Origin: a virus
Strand: one strand, 5' to 3'
IMG/VR virus record: IMGVR_UViG_3300025732_000221
Location: 1 to 27,189 of that record
Length of the DNA stretch: 27,189 nt
The notes under the pieces were generated by a model. That model was not told the origin of the DNA, did not search any database, and saw only the letters and a list, made by a program, of their open reading frames with translations. A program made the position numbers and the translations under genes. Each line of letters starts with the position of its first letter. Position 1 is the stretch's first letter. Shown in pieces: positions 12,019-19,932 of the stretch.

Positions 12019-13559
12019 ATTTTGAAGCCTTTTTCGGTATGTTTGGGTAGCACTAAATGCAGAGTTTTCTTGGCGCGGGTGATTCCCACGTAAAAGAGCC
12101 GGTGAACGTTGTCCCCGTTACTTGCGTACTCTTTCGCAAATTTAGGTGAGAGGTCCATGAGCAGCAGCACGTTGTCCGCCTCGCCACCTTTAGCGCCGTG
12201 GATCGTGGACAGTTTGATTCGGCCCATGGTTGAGAGCTTGGTTCCGCGGCGCAGGACTGCGGTGAGGTAGTCGCGCTTGTCTTCGCTGATGCGGGACAGG
12301 GCTTGGTGCCAGATTGCATCGGTTTGTAGGCCGAAACTGTTCTGGAGATCCTTGATGCTGTATTCAAGCAGCGGATCGCCTTTGAAGGTTCGGTGGCCCT
12401 TGGTAATGAATTCGCCGCCAATGTATTTGTAGACGTTTTTGATCTCATCGCCGTGCAGGAACTCCCCTTTGCGCAGCTTTTCCCACGTCTGTACGGCCTT
12501 TAAAAGTGTCAGGCTAAGGCTTGGTACTCCGGAGCGCTCAAAAAGCACGCCAGAGGCCCGTAGCCACTCGTGGACAGGGTTTAAAAGGTAGTTGGTGCTG
12601 CCCATGATGAGCCATTGGCCGTTATCGATGGGCACATCTTCAAAGCGGTGGTAGGTCATGACCGATCCCTCGAAGTCACGGGGCTTCCATTCTTTCTCTT
12701 GGCGCTGCTTGATCTGCTGCACAACACGGTTGGCAAGGCGGTGAACGATTGCGGGGACGCGGTAGGACTGGTTGAGGACGGTGATCTGACCCTCAAAAGA
12801 CAGGAAGCTCTTGACATCAGCTCCTGCCCACGTGAATACTGCCTGATCGTCGTCTCCGGCGAGGAATACCCGTTTCGATTTTTTAGCAAGAGCTTCGACA
12901 AGCTGCCACTGCAAGCGGGACAGATCCTGTGCTTCGTCAACAATCAGCACTTCTAAAGAAGGCAGCCGCTCAGTCTGCACCACAATCATTTCCAGAAGGT
13001 CGGTGAAGTCAAGCAGCTCTTTGCTGCGTTTGTAGTGGCGGTAGGAGCGCTCTACAAATTCAAAGTGATGCCATTCGATGTCGAGGCCGCACTGGTTGTA
13101 GTGTTCGCGCAGATCCACTCCGCGGATGCGGGCCAGATTGATTTCGTTGAGTATTGGGTTGTCGGCCTTGGCCATGTCCACATCGTCTTCTTGGACCACG
13201 TTCAATTGGATGCCGGCTTGTGCAGCAAACTCGCGGTAGTCCTCTGGCTTCATCATGAAGTCAACTTTGACGGCAAGGCAGTGGAAAGCCAAGCTGTGCA
13301 GGGTTCTGAAGTAGGGGAAGTCGGTGCGCGCGTTGAGCGCAGGGAACTTCTCAATCGCTCGGTCCTTGGCCTCTGTTGCGGCTTTCTTGGTGAACGAGAA
13401 GTAGCCGATTTGCATAGGCGAAAGACCGGTCGATAACTCGTGGTCAACGACATTTAGAAGATATGTTGTTTTTCCGGAGCCTAGTTACGGAGGGCCAAAG
13501 ACCTTGCGGATGCGATCCGCAGGCTTCAGCCCCTGCTCCTTTCCTATTTCAGTGTTCAT
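12015..13559 (-). pseudogene. UvrD-like SF1 helicase with in-frame TAA inside Walker A
   Basis: From ATG 13559 the frame encodes MNTEIGKEQGLKPADRIRKV then FGPP, a TAA stop (13485-13487), and LGSGKTTYLL onwards to 12015. Without the six bases TAACTA the P-loop would be GPPGSGKTT. Everything else is intact: DEAQD, GDDDQAVFTWAGA, QSYRVP, STIHGAKGGEADNV and FYVGITRAKK. Thus it is a UvrD/PcrA-like 3'-5' helicase acting beside the polymerase. The first ATG after the stop (13415) would give a 466-aa product lacking the P-loop; no ATG, GTG or TTG lies between. It overlaps the HNH gene by 11 bases. It may be a true lesion, recoding, or a sequence error. Confidence 0.85.
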
Positions 13560-13956
13560 CAGATGTCCCATGCCAGCGAATGTGATTGTGTAGTCGTAGG
13601 TGTTCAGACTGCGTCATTACCAAAAGGTTTGACGGGTCGTTATTCCATTTGTTCCCATCGCGGTGATGAACAATTTCATTTGGAAGTAGTTTGCGGCCAA
13701 GCGCTTGTTCAATGACGACACGATGCATGTGCCGGCCTTTGAACTTGATGTAGTTGTCTCGACTTCCTGTGTATCGAAGACTATTGGGGTCTCGAAAAAA
13801 AGATCGACGCCGTTGTTCGGCAGAATCAAGGAGTCGGGCATTGTGGCCATTGATAAACCGAAGAGGTTCACCCTTTGTTTGACCCCGAGAAGATCGAGTG
13901 CGTTTTGCGATAGGTGTTGCCATACCGCAGCCACACTCACAGAGTTTGACTTGCAT
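13549..13956 (-). CDS. HNH homing endonuclease
   Basis: This 135-aa protein has an N-terminal zinc-knuckle-like part (LCECGCG...FINGHNARLL) and an HNH_3-type nuclease core, HMHRVVIEQALGRKL then IVHHRDGNKWNNDPSNL (His97, His98, Asn110 region) and His119. Such enzymes cut a conserved sequence and spread into it. A good ribosome site (AAAGGGGAAAAC) precedes the ATG. The gene sits between a conserved small gene and the helicase, whose Walker A is disrupted about 65 bases downstream. I see no flanking group I intron core, so it looks free-standing. Confidence 0.9.
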   Translation of the reverse strand: MQVKLCECGCGMATPIAKRTRSSRGQTKGEPLRFINGHNARLLDSAEQRRRSFFRDPNSLRYTGSRDNYIKFKGRHMHRVVIEQALGRKLLPNEIVHHRDGNKWNNDPSNLLVMTQSEHLRLHNHIRWHGTSDEH

Positions 13957-14044
13957 TGTTTTCCCCTTTGAAAAACAGCCCTTAAAAAAGATTGGCCAGA
14001 CAGCAAGGGATACTGCTTTTCGCTCCGTCGAGCTAGGCCAGAAA

Positions 14045-14056
14045 TAGTGTACACCA
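14045..14056. promoter_or_regulatory. near-palindrome TAGTGTACACCA
   Basis: Eleven of 12 bases match the perfect palindrome TAGTGTACACTA at 17635-17646. It lies in the 102-bp gap between the stop at 14059 and the HNH gene. No convincing promoter overlaps it, so it may be an operator or a chance match. Confidence 0.4.
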
Positions 14057-14058
14057 TA

Positions 14059-14304
14059 TCAGTCATATTCCTCGTCCCACAGGTCGTCGGGCCAAACAAG
14101 GATAGGTGTATCGGGGCCCATGTATGCGCCCTCGATGTTGAACTCAATGTATTCACGTGCTTCGTCTGCTTCCATGCCATCACGCTTCATGAGCGTGTCA
14201 CGAATGGCCTCGGCGTCATAGACCAGAACTGATATACGTTCGCCGTTGCCCCAGATGAAGGCAGGGCCGATCACCGCGTCGTCGTGTCCGTCAATTTTCA
14301 ACAT
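14059..14304 (-). CDS. small acidic phage protein, function unknown
   Basis: This 81-aa acidic protein starts MLKIDGHDDAVIGPAFIWGN and contains AREYIEFNIEGAYMGPDTPI then LVWPDDLW. It is a recognisable, well-conserved small phage protein often near replication genes, but without known function. Its ATG overlaps the primase stop by one base (TGATG). Transcription would continue into the HNH gene after a 102-bp gap. Confidence 0.8.
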   Translation of the reverse strand: MLKIDGHDDAVIGPAFIWGNGERISVLVYDAEAIRDTLMKRDGMEADEAREYIEFNIEGAYMGPDTPILVWPDDLWDEEYD

Positions 14305-15836
14305 CAGAATGGGCTCCCTTGTGTGCGTTTGGTTTGTGACTCGAACGGCGCGTCCTGTTTCTGGAAGCGCGGAATACGCCAGCAGCGCACAGTGCGGCCT
14401 TTGAGGAATAGGGAAATCGGTTCACCTCCCATGTCACGCAGACGCTGAGCCATCTTCGGAGCCGACAGGCCCATGAAGTTGTTGCGCTTCAAGTGCCCCT
14501 CAAGGTCCTTGATCCGGAAATATGTTTTCGCTTCATCGACATCCGTCCATGGGCGGCCCATGAGCATCTCTTCGCGGTCCATTGCTTCTTGCATGTGCGT
14601 CGTGAACTCTTCGAGCAGATCCATGAAGCGGCCAGTGATGCTTGTGTCCTCTGGTGCGTCGGTGATTTGCTCTGTCTCCACCATTTCTTTGAGAAGGGCG
14701 TTGAGCAGTTGTTCCCAGTCCTGCTTGCGCAAGGTGGGCGGCAGCACGTTGAGCTTTTCAAGGCATGCTTTTTGGAAAGCCACTTGCGTGAAGAGGCTCT
14801 CGGTATCGAGTTCTACGCGGCGGCCGTTGACATCCAAGAACCACAGGGGTGGCTCACTGGCGTACTTGGACAGCGCTGCTATCTGAGGCGCATCAGGACC
14901 ATTGGTTCCGATGCCAAATTTCCTTGATCGACATAGGCCCGCATTGCAAAAGCTATTGAGCGGCGCGTCTTTGCACTTGTAAAGGTATTCTTTCTTGCCA
15001 ACTTGCTTGACGAGGATTTGGACCTCGTTGTTCGGGAGCGGCGGCGCAACGTACTTGAAGTTGTACTCGACCATTTTGTCTTCCCAAGAGCCGGGGAATG
15101 CTCGTTTAAGAAAGACTCCAATGTTGAAAAGTCCATTGTTACGGGTGCCCTCGGGAAAGCCTTGGGCGCACAAAGCCTGTAGGCAAGGCGGACCATCTTT
15201 GACGGGACTCTCCGCTTGTTTCGGCGGCTCTGGAACAATGAGCGGCAGCTCTTGGACGTTGGTCTCGTAGAGGCCATAGAACTCTTCAAGCGTGGCCGCG
15301 GACCCGTCGGCATTGAATGCATACCGCGTCCCGTTGTCACCCCCGAAGTACGGGAGGTTGAGGAAGTTTCCGGTGTCTCCGCGCTCGACAAGGATCTCGG
15401 ACTGCTTAGGAAAAATCTCACGGCCCGCTTCACCGAGAAGCGCTGCCGCATTTTTAAGGTATTCCTGAAAGTCGCGCGCCGGAGCCGGCTCTCTAGTGAA
15501 TAAAAAGACATGTGCTCCTCCTGATTTACTGCGACAAACAACCATTGGCAGTTTCAGCTGCGCAACTTTCTCCACCAAGCCTTTATGGTCGAGCGGATAC
15601 TGGTCGATATCAATACAACCCCAGATACAAGTGTTATCAGCCCTAATAGGAATAATCCCAAGGGAAGGGTCCACACCCTCAAGATGCTGGACCCAGAGGT
15701 CGTCGGTAGGTGGCTTTCTAACCACGGTGGCCTGCCCCGCTTGTTTTCCATCACCGCGCTCCTTTTTGATACGGTAGGTTCCGTAAGCGATATCCAGACC
15801 GCTGAATATCGCTTTGAATTTTGTTATATCGGTCAT
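14304..15836 (-). CDS. archaeo-eukaryotic-type primase (TOTE-like)
   Basis: The 510-aa protein contains the AEP primase core: WGCIDIDQY with Asp76 and Asp78 as metal ligands, then SKSGGAHVFLF with His109, then ERGDTGNFLNLPYF (151-164). A second part, RNNGLFNIGVFLKRAFP with cysteines at 288, 297 and 302 (YKCKDAP...FCNAGLC), may bind zinc or an Fe-S cluster. The C-terminus looks like a winged helix. It should synthesise primers for the adjacent family A polymerase. The ribosome site is weak (GAGTGA). No hexameric helicase domain is fused, unlike T7 gp4. Confidence 0.88.
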   Translation of the reverse strand: MTDITKFKAIFSGLDIAYGTYRIKKERGDGKQAGQATVVRKPPTDDLWVQHLEGVDPSLGIIPIRADNTCIWGCIDIDQYPLDHKGLVEKVAQLKLPMVVCRSKSGGAHVFLFTREPAPARDFQEYLKNAAALLGEAGREIFPKQSEILVERGDTGNFLNLPYFGGDNGTRYAFNADGSAATLEEFYGLYETNVQELPLIVPEPPKQAESPVKDGPPCLQALCAQGFPEGTRNNGLFNIGVFLKRAFPGSWEDKMVEYNFKYVAPPLPNNEVQILVKQVGKKEYLYKCKDAPLNSFCNAGLCRSRKFGIGTNGPDAPQIAALSKYASEPPLWFLDVNGRRVELDTESLFTQVAFQKACLEKLNVLPPTLRKQDWEQLLNALLKEMVETEQITDAPEDTSITGRFMDLLEEFTTHMQEAMDREEMLMGRPWTDVDEAKTYFRIKDLEGHLKRNNFMGLSAPKMAQRLRDMGGEPISLFLKGRTVRCWRIPRFQKQDAPFESQTKRTQGSPF

Positions 15837-15923
15837 GCTTCACTCTATAAAGGTGGGGCCTACTCGCTGCACTGTGTCGTCCGCAAGCACACTTGCCACA
15901 GCATCCGCTTTCGGCCCCGAAAA

Positions 15924-16688
15924 TCAGAACGGTGCTGCGTCAGGGCCTGCGCCCTCGTGCTCGTGCTTGACCTTTACTTCGCCTGCGCCAACTTGCGAGG
16001 CGAAGGACTTGGCTGCCTTGTAGGCATTCATGTCTTCAACAGGTCCAATCTTCTCGACTTCCCAGCCGAACCATTTGCCCTTGTCGTTGGACTCGGCCTG
16101 TGTCGTCAGACGGTAGACCTGTGAGTACATCGGAGGCGTGAAGGGGCCGTTGGCGCCCATCATTTTTGTGGACATCATCATGCTGTTCCACTTGCGTGAC
16201 TTCTTCAGCTGCGTTGACTTCATGGTGATCAATGCAGGCTCAGGGATGCCTGACTCATTGATGATCATCACGTAGTGGTTGGCAGTGTTCTCGATGTAGT
16301 TGCCGTTATCGAGATAGTCTTTGTTGTCGCCCGGTTCGCGGTGCGTGCGGCTCAAAATATCAGACGTGGCGGGATAGATATTCATCGGGGCGCCAGAGCC
16401 TGAACCACGTGGAGCCCACTCAATGTACTGACGTACATAAGCGACGGGCAGCACAGTGATGCCTTTTTTGCCGTCATACAACTGACCGGTCACGCTGTTG
16501 AGGATCATGCCGGGCAAAGCGCCGTCAATCTCACCCACTTCTGGGCTTGTGTTGGTCAAGAGCTTCAGGAATGGCAGGGCGAAATCGTCCTGACTCATGT
16601 TCTCAAAACCGCTCTGAGCGTCCTGCTCAAAGTCACTTGCCAAAGCCAATGCGTTGGTCTCTTTTACTGCTACTTCGTTCTTAGCCAT
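15924..16688 (-). CDS. conserved replication-module protein, candidate ssDNA-binding
   Basis: The 254-aa protein starts MAKNEVAVKETNALALASDF. It has DDFALPFLKLLTNTSPEV, GMILNSVTGQLYDG and a beta-rich central region with YIENTANHYVM, and ends in an acidic tail (HEHEGAGPDAAPF). This is a conserved phage family adjacent to replication genes. The beta-rich core and acidic flexible C-terminus are typical of single-stranded DNA-binding proteins, but I do not know an assay for this family. AAGGAAAT precedes the ATG. An 87-bp gap with a small palindrome (15909-15922) separates it from the primase. Confidence 0.75.
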   Translation of the reverse strand: MAKNEVAVKETNALALASDFEQDAQSGFENMSQDDFALPFLKLLTNTSPEVGEIDGALPGMILNSVTGQLYDGKKGITVLPVAYVRQYIEWAPRGSGSGAPMNIYPATSDILSRTHREPGDNKDYLDNGNYIENTANHYVMIINESGIPEPALITMKSTQLKKSRKWNSMMMSTKMMGANGPFTPPMYSQVYRLTTQAESNDKGKWFGWEVEKIGPVEDMNAYKAAKSFASQVGAGEVKVKHEHEGAGPDAAPF

Positions 16689-16705
16689 TTTTCAATTTCC
16701 TTAGT

Positions 16706-17260
16706 TCATGCTGATTTGATGGTTGCTTTTTGGCCCACGTATGCGCCGAAAAGCTCTGTAGGGAACTCGTTGCCGCGTTCCACTTGCTCGCGAACCCAAG
16801 CTTTCAAGGTCTGGGGTTCGATCTTCTGCGCTTGCTCGACTGGGTAGTTTTGCTCGCGCAGTTGATTCAGGAGTGATTCGCACAGTTGGTCTTCGCCGCG
16901 ACCAAACCGTACTGACACTGTGTTCTTGATGATGTCATCGAAGCCGTGCTCACGCAGCCACTCGTAGGCCTGTGCGCGCTTCTCTTCCTTGATGCTTGCG
17001 CTGTAGAAAGGCTTGATGTCAATCTGGCTGCCGTCAGCCATCTTGAACGATTTCATGCCAAGCTCATCGAGCATCGCGGGGATCGTATCTTCCAGAAGCT
17101 TGCGCTGCTGCTCTTTACGTTCCTTGAGGACGTCTTCAATGTCGTCAATCTCTTTTTCCAATTCCTTGGCACGTTTGGCCAAGGCGCCAACTGAGGACAG
17201 GTCCTCGTTCTTGACTTGAAGCGCGCCTGCGTCTTCTTCAAAAATGCTAACGTTACTCAT
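16706..17260 (-). CDS. conserved phage replication-module protein, coiled coil
   Basis: The 184-aa protein starts MSNVSIFEEDAGALQVKNED. It has a long coiled coil (about 20-65, KRAKELEKEIDDIEDVLKER...), a segment GMKSFKMADGSQIDIKPFYS and a C-terminal part with LKAWVREQVERG...PTELFGAYVGQKATIKSA. I recognise it as a common, uncharacterised phage family with replication genes. The start overlaps the previous gene by 8 bases and has GGAGAAAGAG upstream. An upstream in-frame ATG would lie further inside the neighbour. Confidence 0.8.
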   Translation of the reverse strand: MSNVSIFEEDAGALQVKNEDLSSVGALAKRAKELEKEIDDIEDVLKERKEQQRKLLEDTIPAMLDELGMKSFKMADGSQIDIKPFYSASIKEEKRAQAYEWLREHGFDDIIKNTVSVRFGRGEDQLCESLLNQLREQNYPVEQAQKIEPQTLKAWVREQVERGNEFPTELFGAYVGQKATIKSA

Positions 17261-17603
17261 CTCTTTCTCCATTCTCGGTGATATCAAGTTTAACTGGGAT
17301 ATACATCTTCTCACGACGATCCCACTTCAACACATTTACTCTGCCAGAGTTGTATGCTGCCGCAACTGCGCAACATAGTCCAATGGCCACGGGGTCTCCG
17401 GTCAGCAGCAAAAAGTCCCGATCCGAAAAGTTACGAAGCTTGCGCTTGAGCAACCGGATTGTTGGTACTGTGGAAAATGCAATCTGGACATTGGACGGTA
17501 AAAGCACCGTTGGGTCCCCAAATTTCATTGCACCAGCAATATCGTGATTGGGCATCTCTTGTACGACGTACACCAGAGGGAACTGTTCATTATTTGTTGT
17601 CAC
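17253..17603 (-). CDS. conserved phage protein (FLLLTGDPVAIG family)
   Basis: The 116-aa protein uses a GTG start preceded by AAGAAAGGAGAG, a strong ribosome site. The sequence includes FSTVPTIRLLKRKLRNF then DFLLLTGDPVAIGLCCAV and NVLKWDRREKMYIPVKL. This pattern is widespread in uncultured phages at the head of replication operons; its role is unknown. It is the first gene after the leftward promoter at 17636-17663 and overlaps the next gene by 8 bases. Confidence 0.8.
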   Translation of the reverse strand: MTTNNEQFPLVYVVQEMPNHDIAGAMKFGDPTVLLPSNVQIAFSTVPTIRLLKRKLRNFSDRDFLLLTGDPVAIGLCCAVAAAYNSGRVNVLKWDRREKMYIPVKLDITENGERDE

Positions 17604-17620
17604 GTTTACGCTCTCCTTTC

Positions 17621-17650
17621 TTGAAACGTGCTTTTAGTGTACACTATCTT
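17621..17650 (+). promoter_or_regulatory. possible rightward promoter of the SNF2-like helicase
   Basis: TTGAAA (17621-17626) and TATCTT (17645-17650) are 18 bases apart and overlap the TAGTGTACACTA palindrome. The match is moderate. It would leave a leader of about 35 bases before the gene at 17692. Confidence 0.4.
17635..17646. promoter_or_regulatory. 12-bp palindromic operator TAGTGTACACTA
   Basis: This perfect palindrome lies between divergent genes. It covers the -10 box of the leftward replication promoter and touches the likely -10 of the rightward one, so one dimeric repressor could control both. A near copy is at 14045-14056. The GTGTACAC core resembles known repressor sites, but the regulator is not identified. 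Confidence 0.6.
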
Positions 17651-17663
17651 TTATGGGTGTCAA
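17636..17663 (-). promoter_or_regulatory. sigma70 promoter of the leftward replication operon
   Basis: On the minus strand a perfect -35 TTGACA (17658-17663) and a -10 TACACT (17636-17641) are 16 bases apart. It faces the GTG-started gene at 17603. The -10 lies inside the TAGTGTACACTA palindrome, so repression by an operator-bound protein is likely. Confidence 0.65.
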
Positions 17664-17691
17664 CACCTTTTTTAAAGAAAGTGAGAAAGAT

Positions 17692-19143
17692 ATGGATTAT
17701 TTTTTAAACCAGTATCCGTTTAAGAACAAGCCGTTTGTCCATCAGGCCGCGTATTTACAGCGTTTCTGGGAAGACAAACAGGTTGCACTGTTCGCAGAGA
17801 TGGGTACGGGAAAGAGCTTTATGCTCATCAACAACGCAGCCATGCTGTACGACAAGGGCAAGATCAACTCTATGCTCATCGTAGCGCCAAAAGGTGTTTA
17901 CCGCAACTGGTACACATCCGAATTGCCCAAGCATATGCCTGAGCACATTCCCACGACGGTTGCTTGTTGGTCGCCCACACCGCGCAAAGCAGAGCGCGAA
18001 GAAATGGATCGCATGATGAATGCCGTGGACACCATGCGCATCCTGATCATGAACATTGAAGCGTTCAGCACAGAGAAGGGCGTGGCCCATGCGCGCACAT
18101 TCTTGCGGGTGACAAATGCATTCATGGCAGTGGACGAGAGCACCACCATCAAGACCCCAACAGCCAAGCGCACCAAGAGCATCATCAAGGTGGCCCGTGA
18201 TGCGCGGTACAGGAGGATTGCAACTGGATCCCCCGTCACCAAGTCCCCTCTGGATCTGTACAGCCAGTGCGAGTTCCTTGGGCCTGAGTGCTTGAACAGC
18301 TACAGCTACTACGCGTTCCAAGCGCGCTACGCCATTTTGGTTGAGCGCAAGATGCCTACGCACACATTCAAGCAGATTGTGGGCTATCGCCACTTGGATG
18401 AGCTGCAGAAAAAGCTTAATCACTTTTCATTCCGCGTGACCAAGGACGAGTGCTTGGACCTGCCTGACAAAGTGTTTGTGCGCCGGGAGATCGAGCTGAC
18501 GAAGGAGCAGACAACGTACTACAACCAGATGAAGCTCATGGCGCTGACGCTGATTGAAGGCAACTTGATGTCCACCAATAATGCGCTGACACAGATAATG
18601 CGTTTGCATCAGATCTGCTGTGGCCACGTGAAGTTTGATGACGGGCAGCAGATTGACATTCCAAGTAACCGCGTGAACGAACTCATGGCAACGCTTGAGG
18701 AGTGCAGCGGCAAGGTGATCATCTGGGCCAACTACCGCCGCGACATTGAGAACATCAGGCTTGCCATTCAGAAGGAACACGGCATGACTTCTGTTGCAAC
18801 GTACTACGGCGACACAGAAGCCGAGGAGCGCCAAGAGATCGTGACGAAATTCCAAGATCCAAACTCAGATTTGCGTTTCTTTGTTGGCAATCCAAGCACT
18901 GGCGGCTACGGCATTACCTTGACAGAAGCCAAGACCGTGATTTACTACAGCAACAGCTTTGACTTGGAAAAGCGCTTGCAGTCAGAGGACCGCGCTCACC
19001 GTATCGGGCAGACAGACAAGGTGACCTACATCGATTTCGTTTCTCCCAACACCGTGGATGAACACATCGTTAAGGCGCTGCGCAACAAAATCAATATCGC
19101 AAGCGCTGTGCTTGGCGAAGAAATAAAAGAATGGATCAAGTGA
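17692..19143 (+). CDS. SNF2-like SF2 DNA helicase/translocase
   Basis: The 483-aa ATPase has HQ (17-18), Walker A AEMGTGKS (Lys41), motif Ia IVAPKGVYRNW, motif II DEST (148-151, replacing DEAH), motif III ATGSPVTKSPLDLY and a C-terminal helicase domain with VIIWANYRRD and motif VI RLQSEDRAHRIGQT. These are hallmarks of the Snf2 group. In phages such proteins remodel or unwind DNA during replication and recombination. The start at 17692 has GAGAAAG upstream; an in-frame ATG at 17653 lies at the probable transcription start and is unlikely. It is coupled to the nuclease gene downstream. Confidence 0.93.
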   Translation: MDYFLNQYPFKNKPFVHQAAYLQRFWEDKQVALFAEMGTGKSFMLINNAAMLYDKGKINSMLIVAPKGVYRNWYTSELPKHMPEHIPTTVACWSPTPRKAEREEMDRMMNAVDTMRILIMNIEAFSTEKGVAHARTFLRVTNAFMAVDESTTIKTPTAKRTKSIIKVARDARYRRIATGSPVTKSPLDLYSQCEFLGPECLNSYSYYAFQARYAILVERKMPTHTFKQIVGYRHLDELQKKLNHFSFRVTKDECLDLPDKVFVRREIELTKEQTTYYNQMKLMALTLIEGNLMSTNNALTQIMRLHQICCGHVKFDDGQQIDIPSNRVNELMATLEECSGKVIIWANYRRDIENIRLAIQKEHGMTSVATYYGDTEAEERQEIVTKFQDPNSDLRFFVGNPSTGGYGITLTEAKTVIYYSNSFDLEKRLQSEDRAHRIGQTDKVTYIDFVSPNTVDEHIVKALRNKINIASAVLGEEIKEWIK

Positions 19144-19832
19144 TGCAACTCATCCCAATTCGCAAGAAGTACGTCTACCCTAAACTGGTTCGCATCGACT
19201 CCGAGCAGGGGCGCACCTACACGCTAGACGGTCAGCCGGCCGTGCCAAGCGTGACAACCATCCTGTCGGGCACAAAAGACAGAGCACACCTTGATGCGTG
19301 GGCCGCGAGGGTTGGTCAGGAAGAAGCGGACCGTATCAAAAATGATGCAGCCACTGTGGGCACGCACATGCACGGTGTTGTGGAACGTCTGCTCTTGAAC
19401 AGGCCACTGGAGACACCACGCACGTGGCTCGCGGTTAAAGGTTACTGGATGGGTTACAAGTTGATTGAAACGTTCTTCCCCGACGTGAACGAGGTGTGGG
19501 GCACAGAGATACCGCTGTACTACCCAGAGAAGTATGCCGGCACATCAGACTGCATCGGTGTGTACAAGGGGCACAGTGCAATCATTGACTTCAAGCAGAC
19601 CAACAAGATGAAGCAGCGCAAGTGGATTGAGGATTACTTTGTGCAGCTTGCGGCGTATGCCTTGGCGCATGACATACAGCACGGCACCCAGATCGAGCAA
19701 GGGGTCATCATGATGGTTGCGCAGAATGGCGAGACGCAGGAGTTTGTGACGTGTGGCCGTGAGTTTGATAATTACAAGGACATGTGGATGCGCAGGGTTG
19801 AAGCGTTCCAAAAAAATAGCCCCGAAGCGTGA
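19131..19832 (+). CDS. RecB/MGME1-like PD-(D/E)XK exonuclease
   Basis: The 233-aa protein has VPSVTTILS, GTHMHGVVE (His81), EIPLY (Glu126), YAGTSDCIG (Asp140), IIDFKQ (Asp153, Lys155) and QLAAYA (Gln172, Tyr176). This is the PDDEXK_1/RecB-family exonuclease arrangement, similar to phage and mitochondrial MGME1-like enzymes. It probably processes DNA ends in recombination together with the helicase before it. The start is either 19131 or 19143; the latter gives TGATG overlap and the former adds MDQV. The last codons contain a hairpin terminator for converging transcripts. Confidence 0.88.
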   Translation: MDQVMQLIPIRKKYVYPKLVRIDSEQGRTYTLDGQPAVPSVTTILSGTKDRAHLDAWAARVGQEEADRIKNDAATVGTHMHGVVERLLLNRPLETPRTWLAVKGYWMGYKLIETFFPDVNEVWGTEIPLYYPEKYAGTSDCIGVYKGHSAIIDFKQTNKMKQRKWIEDYFVQLAAYALAHDIQHGTQIEQGVIMMVAQNGETQEFVTCGREFDNYKDMWMRRVEAFQKNSPEA

Positions 19833-19844
19833 GCCGCGGGGCTA
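19810..19844 (-). terminator. Rho-independent terminator of the leftward virion operon
   Basis: TAGCCCCG (19817-19824) and CGGGGCTA (19837-19844) form a perfect 8-bp stem. On the minus strand the stem is followed by TTTTTTT (19810-19816), a classic intrinsic terminator. It lies inside the last codons of the converging nuclease gene. On the plus strand the hairpin is followed only by AAAAGATTT, so it would work poorly there. Confidence 0.8.
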
Positions 19845-19872
19845 AAAGATTTGTCAGAAGGAGGAGAACCCT

Positions 19873-19932
19873 ATGACAACTGCAGAAAGTCCGAAGTCAT
19901 TTTGCGCGCGCAGCACGCATGTTGTCAACTAA
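19873..19932 (+). CDS. possible 19-aa peptide with strong ribosome site
   Basis: AGAAGGAGGAG lies 6 bases before an ATG that opens 19 codons, MTTAESPKSFCARSTHVVN, then TAA. The end is antisense to the 3' part of the basic-protein gene. The ribosome site is one of the best in the window, but the peptide resembles nothing I know. It could be a remnant of a lost gene start. Confidence 0.25.
   Translation: MTTAESPKSFCARSTHVVN

Noticed and set aside
13485-13487. Genome-wide recoding of TAA as a sense codon
   Set aside because: Other genes in the window end at TAA at sensible places (for example 275, 3873, 23807), so TAA is used as stop.
13482-13490. T4 gene 60-like translational bypass over the stop
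   Set aside because: The take-off codon CCG has no in-frame matching landing codon just downstream; landing on the nearby CCG would shift the frame.
13957-14058. Possible group I intron around the HNH gene
   Set aside because: No paired core elements (P, Q, R, S) or exon-like continuity were recognised; the neighbouring reading frames are separate genes.
15909-15922. TTTCGG-CC-CCGAAA palindrome as terminator between two replication genes
   Set aside because: The stem is short, has a 2-base loop and no T-run in either direction.
17653-17691. Longer start of the SNF2-like helicase
   Set aside because: ATG 17653 lies within or at the start of the transcript from the overlapping promoter and has no ribosome site.
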